From the NCBI GenBank assembly GCA_034670145.1, contig JAXMOA010000013.1:1-64000 (forward strand): DNA of 64,000 bases, written 5' to 3'. This document shows positions 25,328-34,441 of this stretch, piece after piece; the first letter of the stretch is position 1, and the number at the start of each line of letters is the position of its first letter. Under the pieces are notes generated by a model. It ran no database searches, was not told the DNA's origin, and saw only the letters and a program-made list of their open reading frames with translations. A program made the position numbers and the translations under genes. Origin of the DNA: HXMU1420-2 sp034670145. Lineage in GTDB: Bacteria > Pseudomonadota > Alphaproteobacteria > Rhodobacterales > Rhodobacteraceae.

Positions 25328-26623
25328 ATGAACAATGCCAATCGTGACCCCGGGTTTTTCACCGAATCCCTAAGCACCCGTGATCCTGAACTGCAGGCCG
25401 CCATGACCAGCGAACTGGGCCGCCAGCGCGACGAGATCGAACTGATCGCCAGTGAGAATATCGTCAGCGCCGCCGTGATGGAGGCGCAGGGGTCTGTTTT
25501 GACCAATAAATACGCCGAAGGCTATCCCGGCCGGCGCTATTACGGTGGCTGCCAATATGTCGATATCGCCGAAAATCTGGCGATTGATCGCGCCAAAGAG
25601 CTGTTTGGGTGTGACTTTGCCAATGTGCAGCCCAATTCGGGCAGCCAGGCGAACCAGGGTGTGTTTCAGGCGTTGATTCAACCCGGCGACACCATTTTGG
25701 GCATGAGCCTGGATGCCGGCGGTCACCTGACCCATGGCGCGCGCCCCAATCAATCGGGCAAATGGTTCAACGCGATTCAATATGGTGTGCGTCAGCAGGA
25801 TCTGTTGCTGGACTATGATCAGGTCGAAGCCTTGGCCAAAGAGCATCAACCCAAGATGATCATCGCCGGTGGCTCTGCCATTCCGCGCCAGATCGATTTC
25901 GCCAAGATGCGCGAAATTGCGGATATGGTTGGCGCCTATCTGCATGTGGACATGGCCCATTTTGCCGGTCTGGTTGCAGCGGGCGAACATCCGTCTCCGT
26001 TCCCACACGCACATGTTGCCACAACCACAACCCACAAGACCCTGCGCGGCCCGCGTGGCGGCATGATCCTGACCAATGACGAGGCGATCGCCAAGAAGGT
26101 GAATTCAGCCATCTTCCCCGGTATTCAGGGCGGCCCGCTGATGCATGTGATCGCAGGCAAGGCGGCCGCCTTTGGCGAGGCGCTGCGCCCCGAGTTCAAG
26201 GAATACATCAAATGCGTGATTGCCAATGCGCAGGCGATGGCGGATCAGCTGCAAAAAGGTGGGCTGGATATCGTGACCGGCGGCACTGACACGCATGTGG
26301 TGCTGATGGATCTGCGACCCAAAGGGGTCAAGGGCAACACCACGGAAAAGGCCCTCGGCCGGGCCCATATCACCACCAACAAGAACGGCATCCCCTTTGA
26401 CACCGAAAAGCCAACAGTGACCTCAGGCATCCGGCTCGGGTCTCCGGCGGGCACCACACGCGGGTTTGGCGAAGCAGAATTTCGTCAGATCGCGGATTGG
26501 ATTGTCGAAGTTGTCGACGGTCTGGCGGCCAATGGCGAAGACGGCAATGGCGAGGTTGAAGCCAAGGTCAAAGCCGAAGTTGCCGAACTTTGCGCACGCT
26601 TCCCGATCTATCCCGAGCTTTGA
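25328..26623 (+). CDS. glyA: Serine hydroxymethyltransferase
   Basis: 431 residues. It converts serine and tetrahydrofolate to glycine and methylene-THF, the main C1 source. The PLP lysine is Lys237 in TTTTHKTLRGPRGG; LIASENIVSAAV, NKYAEGYPGRRYYGG and QPNSGSQANQ are the standard blocks. ATG 25328 has AAAGGAG nine bases upstream; the frame is open further 5' but without family likeness. A strong terminator follows at 26669. Confidence 0.98.
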   Translation: MNNANRDPGFFTESLSTRDPELQAAMTSELGRQRDEIELIASENIVSAAVMEAQGSVLTNKYAEGYPGRRYYGGCQYVDIAENLAIDRAKELFGCDFANVQPNSGSQANQGVFQALIQPGDTILGMSLDAGGHLTHGARPNQSGKWFNAIQYGVRQQDLLLDYDQVEALAKEHQPKMIIAGGSAIPRQIDFAKMREIADMVGAYLHVDMAHFAGLVAAGEHPSPFPHAHVATTTTHKTLRGPRGGMILTNDEAIAKKVNSAIFPGIQGGPLMHVIAGKAAAFGEALRPEFKEYIKCVIANAQAMADQLQKGGLDIVTGGTDTHVVLMDLRPKGVKGNTTEKALGRAHITTNKNGIPFDTEKPTVTSGIRLGSPAGTTRGFGEAEFRQIADWIVEVVDGLAANGEDGNGEVEAKVKAEVAELCARFPIYPEL

Positions 26624-26668
26624 TTCCACGCGGGAACTGACCGGGTCCAGGCCCGATCATCACAAAAC

Positions 26669-26697
26669 CCAAGGGCGCCCCATCCGGGCGCCCTTGG
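26669..26697 (+). terminator. Intrinsic terminator of glyA
   Basis: CCAAGGGCGCCC pairs perfectly with GGGCGCCCTTGG around CATCC, then CATTTTTGG. It is 45 bases after the glyA stop. Confidence 0.92.
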
Positions 26698-26812
26698 CAT
26701 TTTTGGTCTTGGTTTGATCTGAATCAACGTCTCCTCGTCTTCGGCATGCGATGAAACCGATGGCGACACCCCGGACCCGGGGCCTGCGCCAAATGCAAAG
26801 GAGATCTGGCAG

Positions 26813-27652
26813 ATGGCATATAAAACCCTGATGACCGCGTTGACCGATCCGGACCATTGCTCTGGTGTTCTGAGGCAGCTTGGCCAATTGGCTATGGACT
26901 TTGACGCCCATGCCCAGGCCCTGTGCATCGGCGTGGACCGATCCCCGACGGGATATTATCAACCCGGCGGCGAAACCGTCATCCTTCAGCTGGCGTTGGA
27001 ACAAGCCCAGACCGACGCGGCCGCGCTGAGCGAGACCGCGACCGCTGCACTTGAGGCGGCTGGTGTGCGATTTGGCGCTGAAACCATCGTGCAATCGCTG
27101 GCCGGTCTGGGCAATGCCGTGGCCGAACGCACGCAGTTTGCCGACCTGGTCGTGATGCCCCTGCCCTATGGCACCGGCAAGGGCGAGGATTTGCGTATGT
27201 CGGTCGAGGCCGCCCTGTTTGGCGGGCGCTCTCCGGTTCTTGTGCTGCCCGATCAGGCCGATCCCTCGAAGGGTTTCCGCACGATTGTTGTCGCCTGGGA
27301 CGAAAGCAGCGAAGCGATGGCGGCCATTCGCCAGTCGCTGCCATTGTTGCAGGCGGGCGATACCGTGCGCATCGTCATGGTAGAGCCACCCGTGCATGGC
27401 CCTGGGCGGGCCGATCCCGGCGGGCAGTTGAGCCGTATGCTGGACCGCCACGGGGTATCCTGCGAGGTTGATATCCTCAGCCGGACGATGCCGCGCACAT
27501 CTGACGTATTGCTCAGACATGTGACGGATACCGGTGCGGATCTGCTGGTGATGGGCGCCTATGGCCACAGTCGCCTGCGCGAGGCAATCCTGGGGGGCAC
27601 AACGCGCAATATGCTGGAGAACGCGCCAATTCCTGTCTTTATGGCGCATTGA
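26813..27652 (+). CDS. Two-domain universal stress protein (UspA family)
   Basis: 279 residues made of two UspA folds. The second half holds the nucleotide-binding signature LVMGAYGHSRLREAILGGTTRNMLENAPIPVFM (G-x2-G-x9-G-T type); the first half has LVVMPLPYGTG and is degenerate, so ATP probably binds only in the C-terminal fold. AAGGAG lies ten bases before the start. Such proteins appear under stress or starvation; the exact role is not known. It is monocistronic and convergent with the Hint-domain gene. Confidence 0.88.
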   Translation: MAYKTLMTALTDPDHCSGVLRQLGQLAMDFDAHAQALCIGVDRSPTGYYQPGGETVILQLALEQAQTDAAALSETATAALEAAGVRFGAETIVQSLAGLGNAVAERTQFADLVVMPLPYGTGKGEDLRMSVEAALFGGRSPVLVLPDQADPSKGFRTIVVAWDESSEAMAAIRQSLPLLQAGDTVRIVMVEPPVHGPGRADPGGQLSRMLDRHGVSCEVDILSRTMPRTSDVLLRHVTDTGADLLVMGAYGHSRLREAILGGTTRNMLENAPIPVFMAH

Positions 27653-27681
27653 GCCTGATCGGCAGCGTGCACGCGAATTGA

Positions 27682-27709
27682 AGCAGGCGGGCCGCGGGCT
27701 CTGCCTGCT
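27682..27709. terminator. Possible bidirectional terminator hairpin
   Basis: AGCAGGC (27682-27688) pairs with GCCTGCT (27703-27709), with a few further G-C and G-T pairs inside. It lies between convergent genes ending at 27652 and 27712 but lacks a clear T-run, so efficiency is doubtful. Confidence 0.35.
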
Positions 27710-27711
27710 GT

Positions 27712-28776
27712 TCAGTTCGCCGCGATAGCCTCTATCCGGGGTGCACTTGGTTGCGATGCCCGCAAGAGCGCAGTTTCGTGGCTTTTGAGCGATCTGCGGC
27801 AAAGCGGGCCAAATTCGCTGAGGTCCGCCGCCAGGTCCGGAAAGATCATGAACAGTTCTTCGCGGGCGGCCATGTCGAGCGCGGTCAAGGCCAGCTCTGC
27901 TGGCATCAGCGTTTCACATTCCAGCCCGTCAGCAAAAACCGTGTGATGGCCTTCGAGCAGGATGTGGTAATATTCGACCGCTTCCAGCGAGTGATCGGGG
28001 GTGATGCTGTGATCATTCGTGAGGGAATGGGCCGGCACCAACACTTCGTTTTCGCCAAACAAAAGCTCGGCCCGCCAATCGCGCAGCAGCACCCGGTGCT
28101 GTGGAGACAGGCGCAAGGGGCGGCTGGGCACGTTCTCTTCTATGGCGCCGGGTTGCAGCATGATCGGGCGGAGTTGCCTTTGCGTGCGCAGGGTTTCGGT
28201 GTCGACGGCGCGGCTGCCGATCCATTTGATATTCCGGTGCTGCCCGTCTCCGCAGCAGAGGCTGTCGCCCGGGCGAAGCGTTTCGATGGGGCGTTCGCCG
28301 GTGGGTGTCAGAATATTGGCCCCCTGGACGAAGCACACCACGACGCAGACAACCCCGAACCCGTTGGTGGATTCCGCGTTCAGAATGAATGTGTGCGGGT
28401 CGCCGTCGGTTCCGGTGTACTGGAAGGTCCAGATATCATCGACCACCGAATAGCTGTCCCATCCTGAAATTCTCCAACAGTCTTCGGAATCCTGGCTTTT
28501 GACCTCGATATTGAAATCATCGTCAAAGCCGCTCAGGTCCAGGAGGAATTGATCGTCGTCATCGGTTGTCTTGCCAAAATTTGCGAAGACATAGGTGGCC
28601 CCTTCGCCATCGCCGTCATCATCGCCCAGATCGCCGCCGTCCAGAATTGTGACAATCTGCTGTTCGTCTTCGTCGACCCTGTCACCATTGTCGTCCCGCA
28701 GGTTCTTGCCCTTGATAGTGATTTCATCGTTGTCGTCACCGCTGCTGAGCGTGACGGTCACTGTTTGCGTTGGCAT
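27712..28776 (-). CDS. Hint-domain protein with acidic N-terminal region
   Basis: 354 residues in two parts. Residues 1-145 are very acidic with Asp/Gly runs (SSGDDNDEITIKGKNL, GGDLGDDDGDGEG), like calcium-binding surface proteins. From Cys148 a Hint_2 domain follows: CFVQGANILTPTGERPIETLRPGDS, IKWIGSRAV, LRLSPQHRVLLRD (His227) and EVLVPAHSL, then VFADGLECETLMP. Hint folds cleave themselves at such a Cys in inteins and hedgehog; in this bacterial family self-cleavage is plausible but unproven. No signal peptide is seen. The start shares one base with the stop of the kinase-like gene (TGATG), so the two are coupled. Confidence 0.85.
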   Translation of the reverse strand: MPTQTVTVTLSSGDDNDEITIKGKNLRDDNGDRVDEDEQQIVTILDGGDLGDDDGDGEGATYVFANFGKTTDDDDQFLLDLSGFDDDFNIEVKSQDSEDCWRISGWDSYSVVDDIWTFQYTGTDGDPHTFILNAESTNGFGVVCVVVCFVQGANILTPTGERPIETLRPGDSLCCGDGQHRNIKWIGSRAVDTETLRTQRQLRPIMLQPGAIEENVPSRPLRLSPQHRVLLRDWRAELLFGENEVLVPAHSLTNDHSITPDHSLEAVEYYHILLEGHHTVFADGLECETLMPAELALTALDMAAREELFMIFPDLAADLSEFGPLCRRSLKSHETALLRASQPSAPRIEAIAAN

Positions 28777-29636
28777 CAGGCGGCCCTTCTCTGAAAATTT
28801 TGGTGTTTCAGGAATTGCGCGCAGAACAGAATGCGGGCGACATAATTGAGTTCGTCGATGATCAGCGCGCCCCTGTGGGCCGTGTCAAACCCATTGGACA
28901 GCGCCTCGATCGCGGCAGCGCTTTGGTCGCCGTAGCGGTGTGCAAGGGCGTGCCAGGCCCTTACGTATTCCCACCCTCGGGGTTTCAGGCGCGCGGTTTC
29001 AAAATCGCACCCCAGCAGGCGCCCGTCCGGGGCGCTCAGATAATTGTGGAGCGCGCCGTCATTGCGGGCCATCACCAGACCGCAGAGCGGAATTTCGCTG
29101 AGCTGGTCCCGGGCGCGGTCGATCTGATCAATGTAGGGGCCAAGGCCCAGCCGGGTCGTGTAGGCCAACCAATTGCCACCGGTCCGCGCGTCTGCGGCGG
29201 TGGCCTCGAATTGCGCGATCCACTGGCCGACCTGATGGGCAAAGACCGTGGGTTCCAGACGGCCTGCGGGGTCACTGCCGGTTTCGGGGATGTCCTGGAT
29301 CAGCAGCCAGTGGTTTTGATCGCAATAGGCCAGCAGTTTGGCAACAAGGTCGGTGTCCTTCATCTGGGTCAGAACCCGTTTCTCGCTGGCAAAAGCCCGC
29401 GTGGCCCCGGTGACTGCTGGATCGAACAGTTTCAGAAATCCGGTTCTGGTGCCCAGTCTGAGCCGAAAGCTGTGGGCGCGGCCGGAGGATTTGATGAGGT
29501 CCGCGTCAATTGCGGCGACATCCTGCCCCGGTGCAAGGATCCGGGCGATGGCCGGGCCTGCCTGGGTCAAAACCCGGCGTATCTGGTCCTGCCATGCGGC
29601 GGGAGGAGGCTCGATTATGTTTGCATTGTTTTCCAA
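28776..29636 (-). CDS. Aminoglycoside phosphotransferase-like (kinase-fold) protein
   Basis: 286 residues. The order of motifs is that of the APH/choline kinase fold: a beta-strand Lys (GFLKLF, Lys69), a helix Glu (Glu85), a catalytic loop MARNDGALHNYL (Asp193, Asn198) and a metal Asp in GCDFETARLKPRGWEYV (Asp211). The usual HGD is replaced by RND, so activity may be altered. Substrate unknown. It is translationally coupled to the Hint-domain gene, suggesting that the pair acts together, perhaps modifying a sugar or the surface protein. I am fairly sure of the fold and unsure of the job. Confidence 0.65.
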   Translation of the reverse strand: MENNANIIEPPPAAWQDQIRRVLTQAGPAIARILAPGQDVAAIDADLIKSSGRAHSFRLRLGTRTGFLKLFDPAVTGATRAFASEKRVLTQMKDTDLVAKLLAYCDQNHWLLIQDIPETGSDPAGRLEPTVFAHQVGQWIAQFEATAADARTGGNWLAYTTRLGLGPYIDQIDRARDQLSEIPLCGLVMARNDGALHNYLSAPDGRLLGCDFETARLKPRGWEYVRAWHALAHRYGDQSAAAIEALSNGFDTAHRGALIIDELNYVARILFCAQFLKHQNFQRRAA

Positions 29637-29855
29637 GATTTCAGCCTTTGAGAAGCTTCAAGGAACGATTGCACTGGATACTCTGTCTCAAAGGGGTAGC
29701 GGCGGATTTTGCGCATTTTGGGCAGGATTTGCGAAATCATTTAGGCAAATTGTGTTCATCTTGGGAACAATGGCAGGGGCGAGGCCGCATTTAGAGTCGT
29801 CAATCCTGTAAAAACAGATAGGGATATTCGGGACAAACAAGTGGAGGAACCTGAG

Positions 29856-30632
29856 ATGGGTTTAGAAGACGAAAGCGCCCGGATTGCGACGGCGATATTG
29901 GGGAATGCGTTGATCGACCCTGCCAGCAAGAACGGGCATATGTTGACGCTGGACGAGGCCTATGAGGTTCAGAATGGTGTGATTGCCGCTTTGGATCAGG
30001 CTGGGAAAGCCCGGGTTGGGGCCAAGATCGGGCTGAGCGCGCCTGCGGCGCAGGCGGCGTTTGGGTTGAGCGAGCCGGTTTCGGGGTTGCTGTATGACTG
30101 GATGCTGATGCAGAGCGGGCAGACTGTGGCGGCGGGCGCGCATGTGCGGGCGCGGGTTGAGGCGGAGATTTGTTTCCGTCTGCGTGCGGATCTGGATGAC
30201 CCGGATCTGAGCGAGGCCGATGCTTTGGCGGCGATTGGTGAGGTCATGCCGGCGATTGAGGTGGTCAACAGCCGCTACAATGACTGGGCTGGCAAGCCGA
30301 TGGATATGGTGGCTGAGGATGTCTCGGCGGCCTGGTTCGTTTGTGGGGCCCCGGTTGAGGGTCTGGATCCGGCGACGCTGGGTGAGGCTGCGATGACCAT
30401 GTATGTGGATGGGGAAGAAGTGGCGACCGGGGTCGGTGCGGCCACCCATGGCGGACCATTGAAGGCTCTGGTCTGGTTGGCGCAGAATCTGTGCAAGCGG
30501 GGCTATCCGTTGAAGGCGGGCGACTATGTGATGAGCGGCGCCTTTGCGGCCATGCATCCGGTTCCGGCGGGGTCTGAAGTCCGCGTGGATATTGACGGGG
30601 CTGGGTCGGTTTCGGTCGGATTTGCGGCCTGA
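29856..30632 (+). CDS. 2-keto-4-pentenoate hydratase-like protein (FAH superfamily)
   Basis: 258 residues. The pattern GAKIGLSAPAAQAAFGLSEPVSGLLYDWML, VEAEICFRL (metal-binding Glu pair) and MPAIEVVNSRYNDW is that of MhpD/DmpE-type hydratases and related decarboxylases, which add water to 2-oxopent-4-enoate-type acids in aromatic degradation using Mg2+ or Mn2+. No other meta-cleavage genes are nearby, so the substrate is open. ATG 29856 is chosen since GTGGAGGA at 29841 serves as its ribosome-binding site. Confidence 0.82.
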   Translation: MGLEDESARIATAILGNALIDPASKNGHMLTLDEAYEVQNGVIAALDQAGKARVGAKIGLSAPAAQAAFGLSEPVSGLLYDWMLMQSGQTVAAGAHVRARVEAEICFRLRADLDDPDLSEADALAAIGEVMPAIEVVNSRYNDWAGKPMDMVAEDVSAAWFVCGAPVEGLDPATLGEAAMTMYVDGEEVATGVGAATHGGPLKALVWLAQNLCKRGYPLKAGDYVMSGAFAAMHPVPAGSEVRVDIDGAGSVSVGFAA

Positions 30633-30639
30633 CCGGCAA

Positions 30640-30657
30640 ATGTCCCAGCTGGGACAT
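30640..30657. promoter_or_regulatory. Perfect 18-bp palindrome ATGTCCCAGCTGGGACAT
   Basis: A perfect palindrome just after the hydratase stop and 125 bases before the EamA transporter start. It matches the element at 7063-7080 in 16 of 18 bases. No T-run follows, so it is not a terminator; a regulator site or small dispersed repeat fits better. Confidence 0.45.
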
Positions 30658-30782
30658 CATGTTAAGTCGCTGAAAATAAACAATTTACCGAAAATAACCT
30701 CTCGTTGGAACCCGGGACATCGGCGGTTTTGACGAGAGCCAACGCCGGTAAGGTCCGGACCTCTTGGAGAGGGCACAGCAGA

Positions 30783-31691
30783 ATGGAACCGTTTGAAACC
30801 GGACGCGCGAGGCCCCTGCCCGGTTTGTCGGACAATGTGCGCGGCAGCCTGTGGTTTCTGCTGGCCACGGGTCTGTTTGCGGTGGCGTTTGCCATGGCCA
30901 AGGAAGCCTCGGTCCAGTTTCACGTTCTGCAGATTCTGTTTTTCCGGCAATTGGTCATCTTTGTGTCGACCCTGCCGACCATGGTGCGCCATTTCCCACA
31001 GGCATTGAAAACCGAACGCCCTGGCCTGCACGCTATCCGGTTGGTTGGCGCCTTTGTGGCCCTGTCCAGCGGGATATGGGCGGTGTCGGTGCTGCCCTTG
31101 ACCACGGCGATCACGCTGACGTTTGCGCAGGTGTTTTTCGTAACCCTCCTGAGCGCGCTGGTGCTGGGCGAGCCGGTGGACCGGGTGCGGATCGGCGCGG
31201 TGATTGGCGGGTTTATCGGCGTGCTGGTGGTGATGCGCCCCGGCGTGGCCGGATTTTTGGATTGGTTTGCGCTGGTGCCGCTGGTGGGGGCATTTGGGGC
31301 TGCGGTGGCGGTGATCTCGGTCCGGCAATTGTCGCAGAGTGATCGGATTGCGACCCTGCTGATCTATCAGGCCTGGTTCGTGGGTCTGGTGGCCGGGATT
31401 GCATTGTTGTGGTTATGGGTGACGCCGGATCTGGAGTGGCTGTTCTATTTGCTGATCATGGGGGTGATTGCCACGGCGGCGCAATGGGCCGGTGTGCGTG
31501 GTCTGCGCATGGGAGAGGCCAGCGTCATCGGGGCAATGCAATACAGTCAGCTGATTTATGCAGCAGCCCTGGGGTATCTGATGTTTGGCGAGGTGCCGGA
31601 CCGGTACACTTTGGGGGGCGCTGTGATCATCATCACCTCGGCCCTGGTGATGATGCGTTGGGAGATGAAGACAAAAGCCAAAACGGGCTGA
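30783..31691 (+). CDS. EamA/DMT-superfamily transporter
   Basis: 302 residues with about ten membrane spans in two EamA repeats: the first with FVALSSGIWAVSVLPLTTAITLTFAQVFFVTLLSALVLGEP in part, the second ending GAMQYSQLIYAAALGYLMFGEVPD. Such carriers export or import metabolites such as amino acids or S-adenosylmethionine; this one's substrate is unknown. ATG 30783 follows GGAGAGGG. Located in the inner membrane, ahead of a strong bidirectional terminator. Confidence 0.88.
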   Translation: MEPFETGRARPLPGLSDNVRGSLWFLLATGLFAVAFAMAKEASVQFHVLQILFFRQLVIFVSTLPTMVRHFPQALKTERPGLHAIRLVGAFVALSSGIWAVSVLPLTTAITLTFAQVFFVTLLSALVLGEPVDRVRIGAVIGGFIGVLVVMRPGVAGFLDWFALVPLVGAFGAAVAVISVRQLSQSDRIATLLIYQAWFVGLVAGIALLWLWVTPDLEWLFYLLIMGVIATAAQWAGVRGLRMGEASVIGAMQYSQLIYAAALGYLMFGEVPDRYTLGGAVIIITSALVMMRWEMKTKAKTG

Positions 31692-31732
31692 GCCGGGCCT
31701 GCGGTCAAACAGAGACGGGTTTCAAAGAGAAA

Positions 31733-31760
31733 CGGGCCGGAAACAGATGTTTCCGGCCCG
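31733..31760. terminator. Bidirectional intrinsic terminator
   Basis: CGGGCCGGAAAC and GTTTCCGGCCCG form a 12-bp perfect stem around AGAT, followed by CTTTTGTG on the plus side. It lies between the convergent EamA gene and ABC permease gene. Confidence 0.9.
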
Positions 31761-31795
31761 CTTTTGTGTTGGGTAAAGAGCCTGTGTCGAAAGGC

Positions 31796-33385
31796 TCAGA
31801 ATTCCTGATCCTTGCGGCGGAAGGCGCCCTGTACGATGCGGTCGATGACCATGGCGCAGAACAGGATGGCAAAGCCGCCCAGCAGGCCCGGCCCCTTGGC
31901 CGCGTATTGCAGCGCTTCGAGGATCACTTTGCCCAGACCTCCGCCGCCGATGAGCGAGATGATCACCACCATGCTGAGACACATCAGGATCGTCTGGTTC
32001 ACCCCGGTCATGATGGAGGGCAAGGCCAGCGGTATCTCGACGTCGCGCAGCAGGCGCCAGCGCGAGGCGCCAAAGGCGACGGCGGCCTCTTTGATGCTGT
32101 CGGGCACGCCGCGCATACCCAGCGCGGTCAGGCGGATCACTGGCGGCATGCCAAAGATGATCGTGGCCAGAATCCCCGGTGGGTTGCCGGTGCCGAAAAA
32201 GGCGATGATGGGGATCAGATAGACGAAGGCGGGCAAGGTTTGCATCAGGTCGAGCACGGGTTCAGAGGCGTTATAGGCGCGTCTGGATTTGCCGAACCAG
32301 ATCCCGAGCGGGATGCCGATCACCACGCAGATGAGCACCGCAGCCCCGACGAGCGCCACGGTTTCCATTGCGACCTCCCAATAGCCAAGCAGCGCGATAT
32401 AGGCGAGCGAGGCGGCTGTGAAGATCGCCACACGTGGCCCTGCCGCGCGCCAGGCGGTGACGCAGATCACCAGCATGACCACCGGCCAGGGTGAACCGAT
32501 CAGCGCAATGGTGAGCGCGTCCAGAACGCTGCGCACCCCATAGACGACCCCGTCGAAGACATCGCCGCCGGCGACGGCTGCGGCGTCGATCTGGGCCTCC
32601 ATCCAGGTGGCGAGGCGCGAGAACAGCGTGCCGCCATCTTCGCCCAGGAACAGGGCGGAGACGTCCTTTTCCGGGAAGGCGTCGAGCAGGGGCATAGAGG
32701 CGTTGACGGTGAATTTATAGATGATCAGCGGTGCGATCAGCGCCGTCAGGGCACACCCCAGGACGATATTGCGGGTTGCGCGGCCGCTTTCGACCGAGCT
32801 GGGATCAGTACGCCAGCGGGAATATTGGCGTTCGTAGACCTGGTTGGCATAGAGCCCCTGCACCGCCTTGAAGAACAGCAGCAGCAGCAGCCCCGTGATG
32901 GCGATGCCCAGCGCCTCGGATTGGGCGGCCTCGGCCTGGGCCAGGCTTTTGTCGGCGGCCTTCTGGATATTGGCGGCGAGTTTTGTGAACCGGTCGATAT
33001 CGGCCTGTTCGGCTGCGGCGGCGGCCCGGTCCAGCAGTTCCTGCGCGCGGGTGCCCTGGCGTTCGGCGCGTTCGTAGAAATCGGCGCCCGGGTTGCCCCA
33101 GAGGCCGCGGCCCAGCTGGACCCAGGCGATGATTTCGAGGATCAGGAAGCCCCAGAACATGCTCCACACCGCGCGGGAAGAGGCCCAGATCGGCCCCAGA
33201 ACCGCCGCCCAGAGGTTGAAGGTGGCCGGGAAGACCCCGGTGGCGTCATGGATGCGGTGAAAGGCTGTGGTGTAATAGTCGCCGCTGGGTCCGACAAATT
33301 CGCGGATGGAGTTGTCGAGCGCCTCGCGGTCGACCTGAATGTCGGAGGCCGCCGTGACTTTGATATCTGATGATGTGTCGGTCAT
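31796..33385 (-). CDS. Glycine-betaine/proline or TMAO-type ABC transporter permease
   Basis: 529 residues. The C-terminal ~250 are a ProW-type permease with the coupling loop KEAAVAFGASRWRLLRDVEIPLALPSIM. The N-terminal half is unusual: two membrane spans, a long cytosolic or periplasmic charged coiled-coil segment (about residues 95-165, with ERAERQGTRAQELLDRAAAAAEQADIDRF) and further spans. Such an N-terminal extension is known in some quaternary-amine importers of marine alphaproteobacteria. The ATG overlaps the ATPase gene stop as ATGA. Substrate is probably glycine betaine, DMSP or trimethylamine N-oxide. Confidence 0.85.
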   Translation of the reverse strand: MTDTSSDIKVTAASDIQVDREALDNSIREFVGPSGDYYTTAFHRIHDATGVFPATFNLWAAVLGPIWASSRAVWSMFWGFLILEIIAWVQLGRGLWGNPGADFYERAERQGTRAQELLDRAAAAAEQADIDRFTKLAANIQKAADKSLAQAEAAQSEALGIAITGLLLLLFFKAVQGLYANQVYERQYSRWRTDPSSVESGRATRNIVLGCALTALIAPLIIYKFTVNASMPLLDAFPEKDVSALFLGEDGGTLFSRLATWMEAQIDAAAVAGGDVFDGVVYGVRSVLDALTIALIGSPWPVVMLVICVTAWRAAGPRVAIFTAASLAYIALLGYWEVAMETVALVGAAVLICVVIGIPLGIWFGKSRRAYNASEPVLDLMQTLPAFVYLIPIIAFFGTGNPPGILATIIFGMPPVIRLTALGMRGVPDSIKEAAVAFGASRWRLLRDVEIPLALPSIMTGVNQTILMCLSMVVIISLIGGGGLGKVILEALQYAAKGPGLLGGFAILFCAMVIDRIVQGAFRRKDQEF

Positions 33386-34419
33386 TCCTGTTTGCCCCCT
33401 TGGATGCCGCGCAGCAGCACGGGTTTGGTGACGATGCCCACTTCGGCGTCACCTGCGGTGATGACCACAGGCAGGTCGGTGTCGACAGAGAGGTCGATAA
33501 GCTGGTCGAGGTCTGCCCCCTGGTCGGCACGCGGAGCCGCCGAGAGATCGCCGGTGAACCGCTCCATCGGTTGCATGATGGAATGGGCCTTGACCAGTTT
33601 GAGTTTGGAAATGCCCTGGACGAATTCGCGCACATAGTCGTCGGCCGGGTTCATGACGATTTCTTCGGGCGTGCCGATCTGGACGATGACGCCGTCTTTC
33701 ATGATCGCGATGCGGTGGCCGATGCGGATGGCTTCGTCCAGGTCGTGGGTGATGAACAGCGTGGTTTTGGCCAGTTGGGCGACGAGCGCCTTGAACTGGT
33801 CCTGCAACTGGAGGCGGATCAGCGGGTCGAGCGCCGAGAACGGTTCGTCCATCAGCAGGATCTCGGGGTCGGACGCCAGGGCGCGGGCAATGCCGACGCG
33901 TTGCTGCATCCCGCCCGAGAGTTCCTTGGGCAGGCGGTCTTCGAAGCCGGTAAGGTCAACGAGGCCGAGCGCGTGGTCGGAGATGGCCCAGCGTTTGGAT
34001 TTGGAGATGTTGCGGATTTCGAGCGGATAGGCCACGTTGTCGCGCACGGAGCGGTGCGGCATCAGGGCCATGTGTTGGAACACCATGCCGATCTGTTCCG
34101 CGCGCACGCGGCGCAGCTCGCGCTCGGACAGGGCCGAGATGTCGCGTCCGAGGATTTCGATGGAGCCTGCTGTCGGCTCGATCAGCCGGTTCACATGGCG
34201 CACCAGGGTGGATTTGCCCGAGCCCGAAAGCCCCATGATGCAGAAGATTTCGCCGCGTGCGACCTCGAACGAGGCGCCCTGCACCCCGACCACACAGCCG
34301 AAGCGTTCCAGCACCTGGGTCTTGCCGATCCCTTCGGATTTGACGGCTGTCATGGCGGCTTCGGCTTCGGCGCCGAAGATTTTCCAGACATCCGTGAGTT
34401 TGACGACCGTTTCGCTCAT
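33382..34419 (-). CDS. Glycine-betaine/proline or TMAO-type ABC transporter ATP-binding protein
   Basis: 345 residues. Walker A GLSGSGKST, signature LSGGMQQRVGIARAL, Walker B ILLMDEPFSALDPL and the His loop FITHDLDEA are intact. The segment before Walker A (CVVGVQGASFEVARGE) and the 70-residue C-terminal part after VREFVQG, ending in a shortened CBS-like region (LPVVITAGDAEVGIVTKPVLLRG in part), place it with ProV/OpuAA. The CBS part may sense ionic strength. Middle gene of the importer operon. Confidence 0.88.
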   Translation of the reverse strand: MSETVVKLTDVWKIFGAEAEAAMTAVKSEGIGKTQVLERFGCVVGVQGASFEVARGEIFCIMGLSGSGKSTLVRHVNRLIEPTAGSIEILGRDISALSERELRRVRAEQIGMVFQHMALMPHRSVRDNVAYPLEIRNISKSKRWAISDHALGLVDLTGFEDRLPKELSGGMQQRVGIARALASDPEILLMDEPFSALDPLIRLQLQDQFKALVAQLAKTTLFITHDLDEAIRIGHRIAIMKDGVIVQIGTPEEIVMNPADDYVREFVQGISKLKLVKAHSIMQPMERFTGDLSAAPRADQGADLDQLIDLSVDTDLPVVITAGDAEVGIVTKPVLLRGIQGGKQE

Positions 34420-34441
34420 TTCGTCACCTTTTTATGCACAA

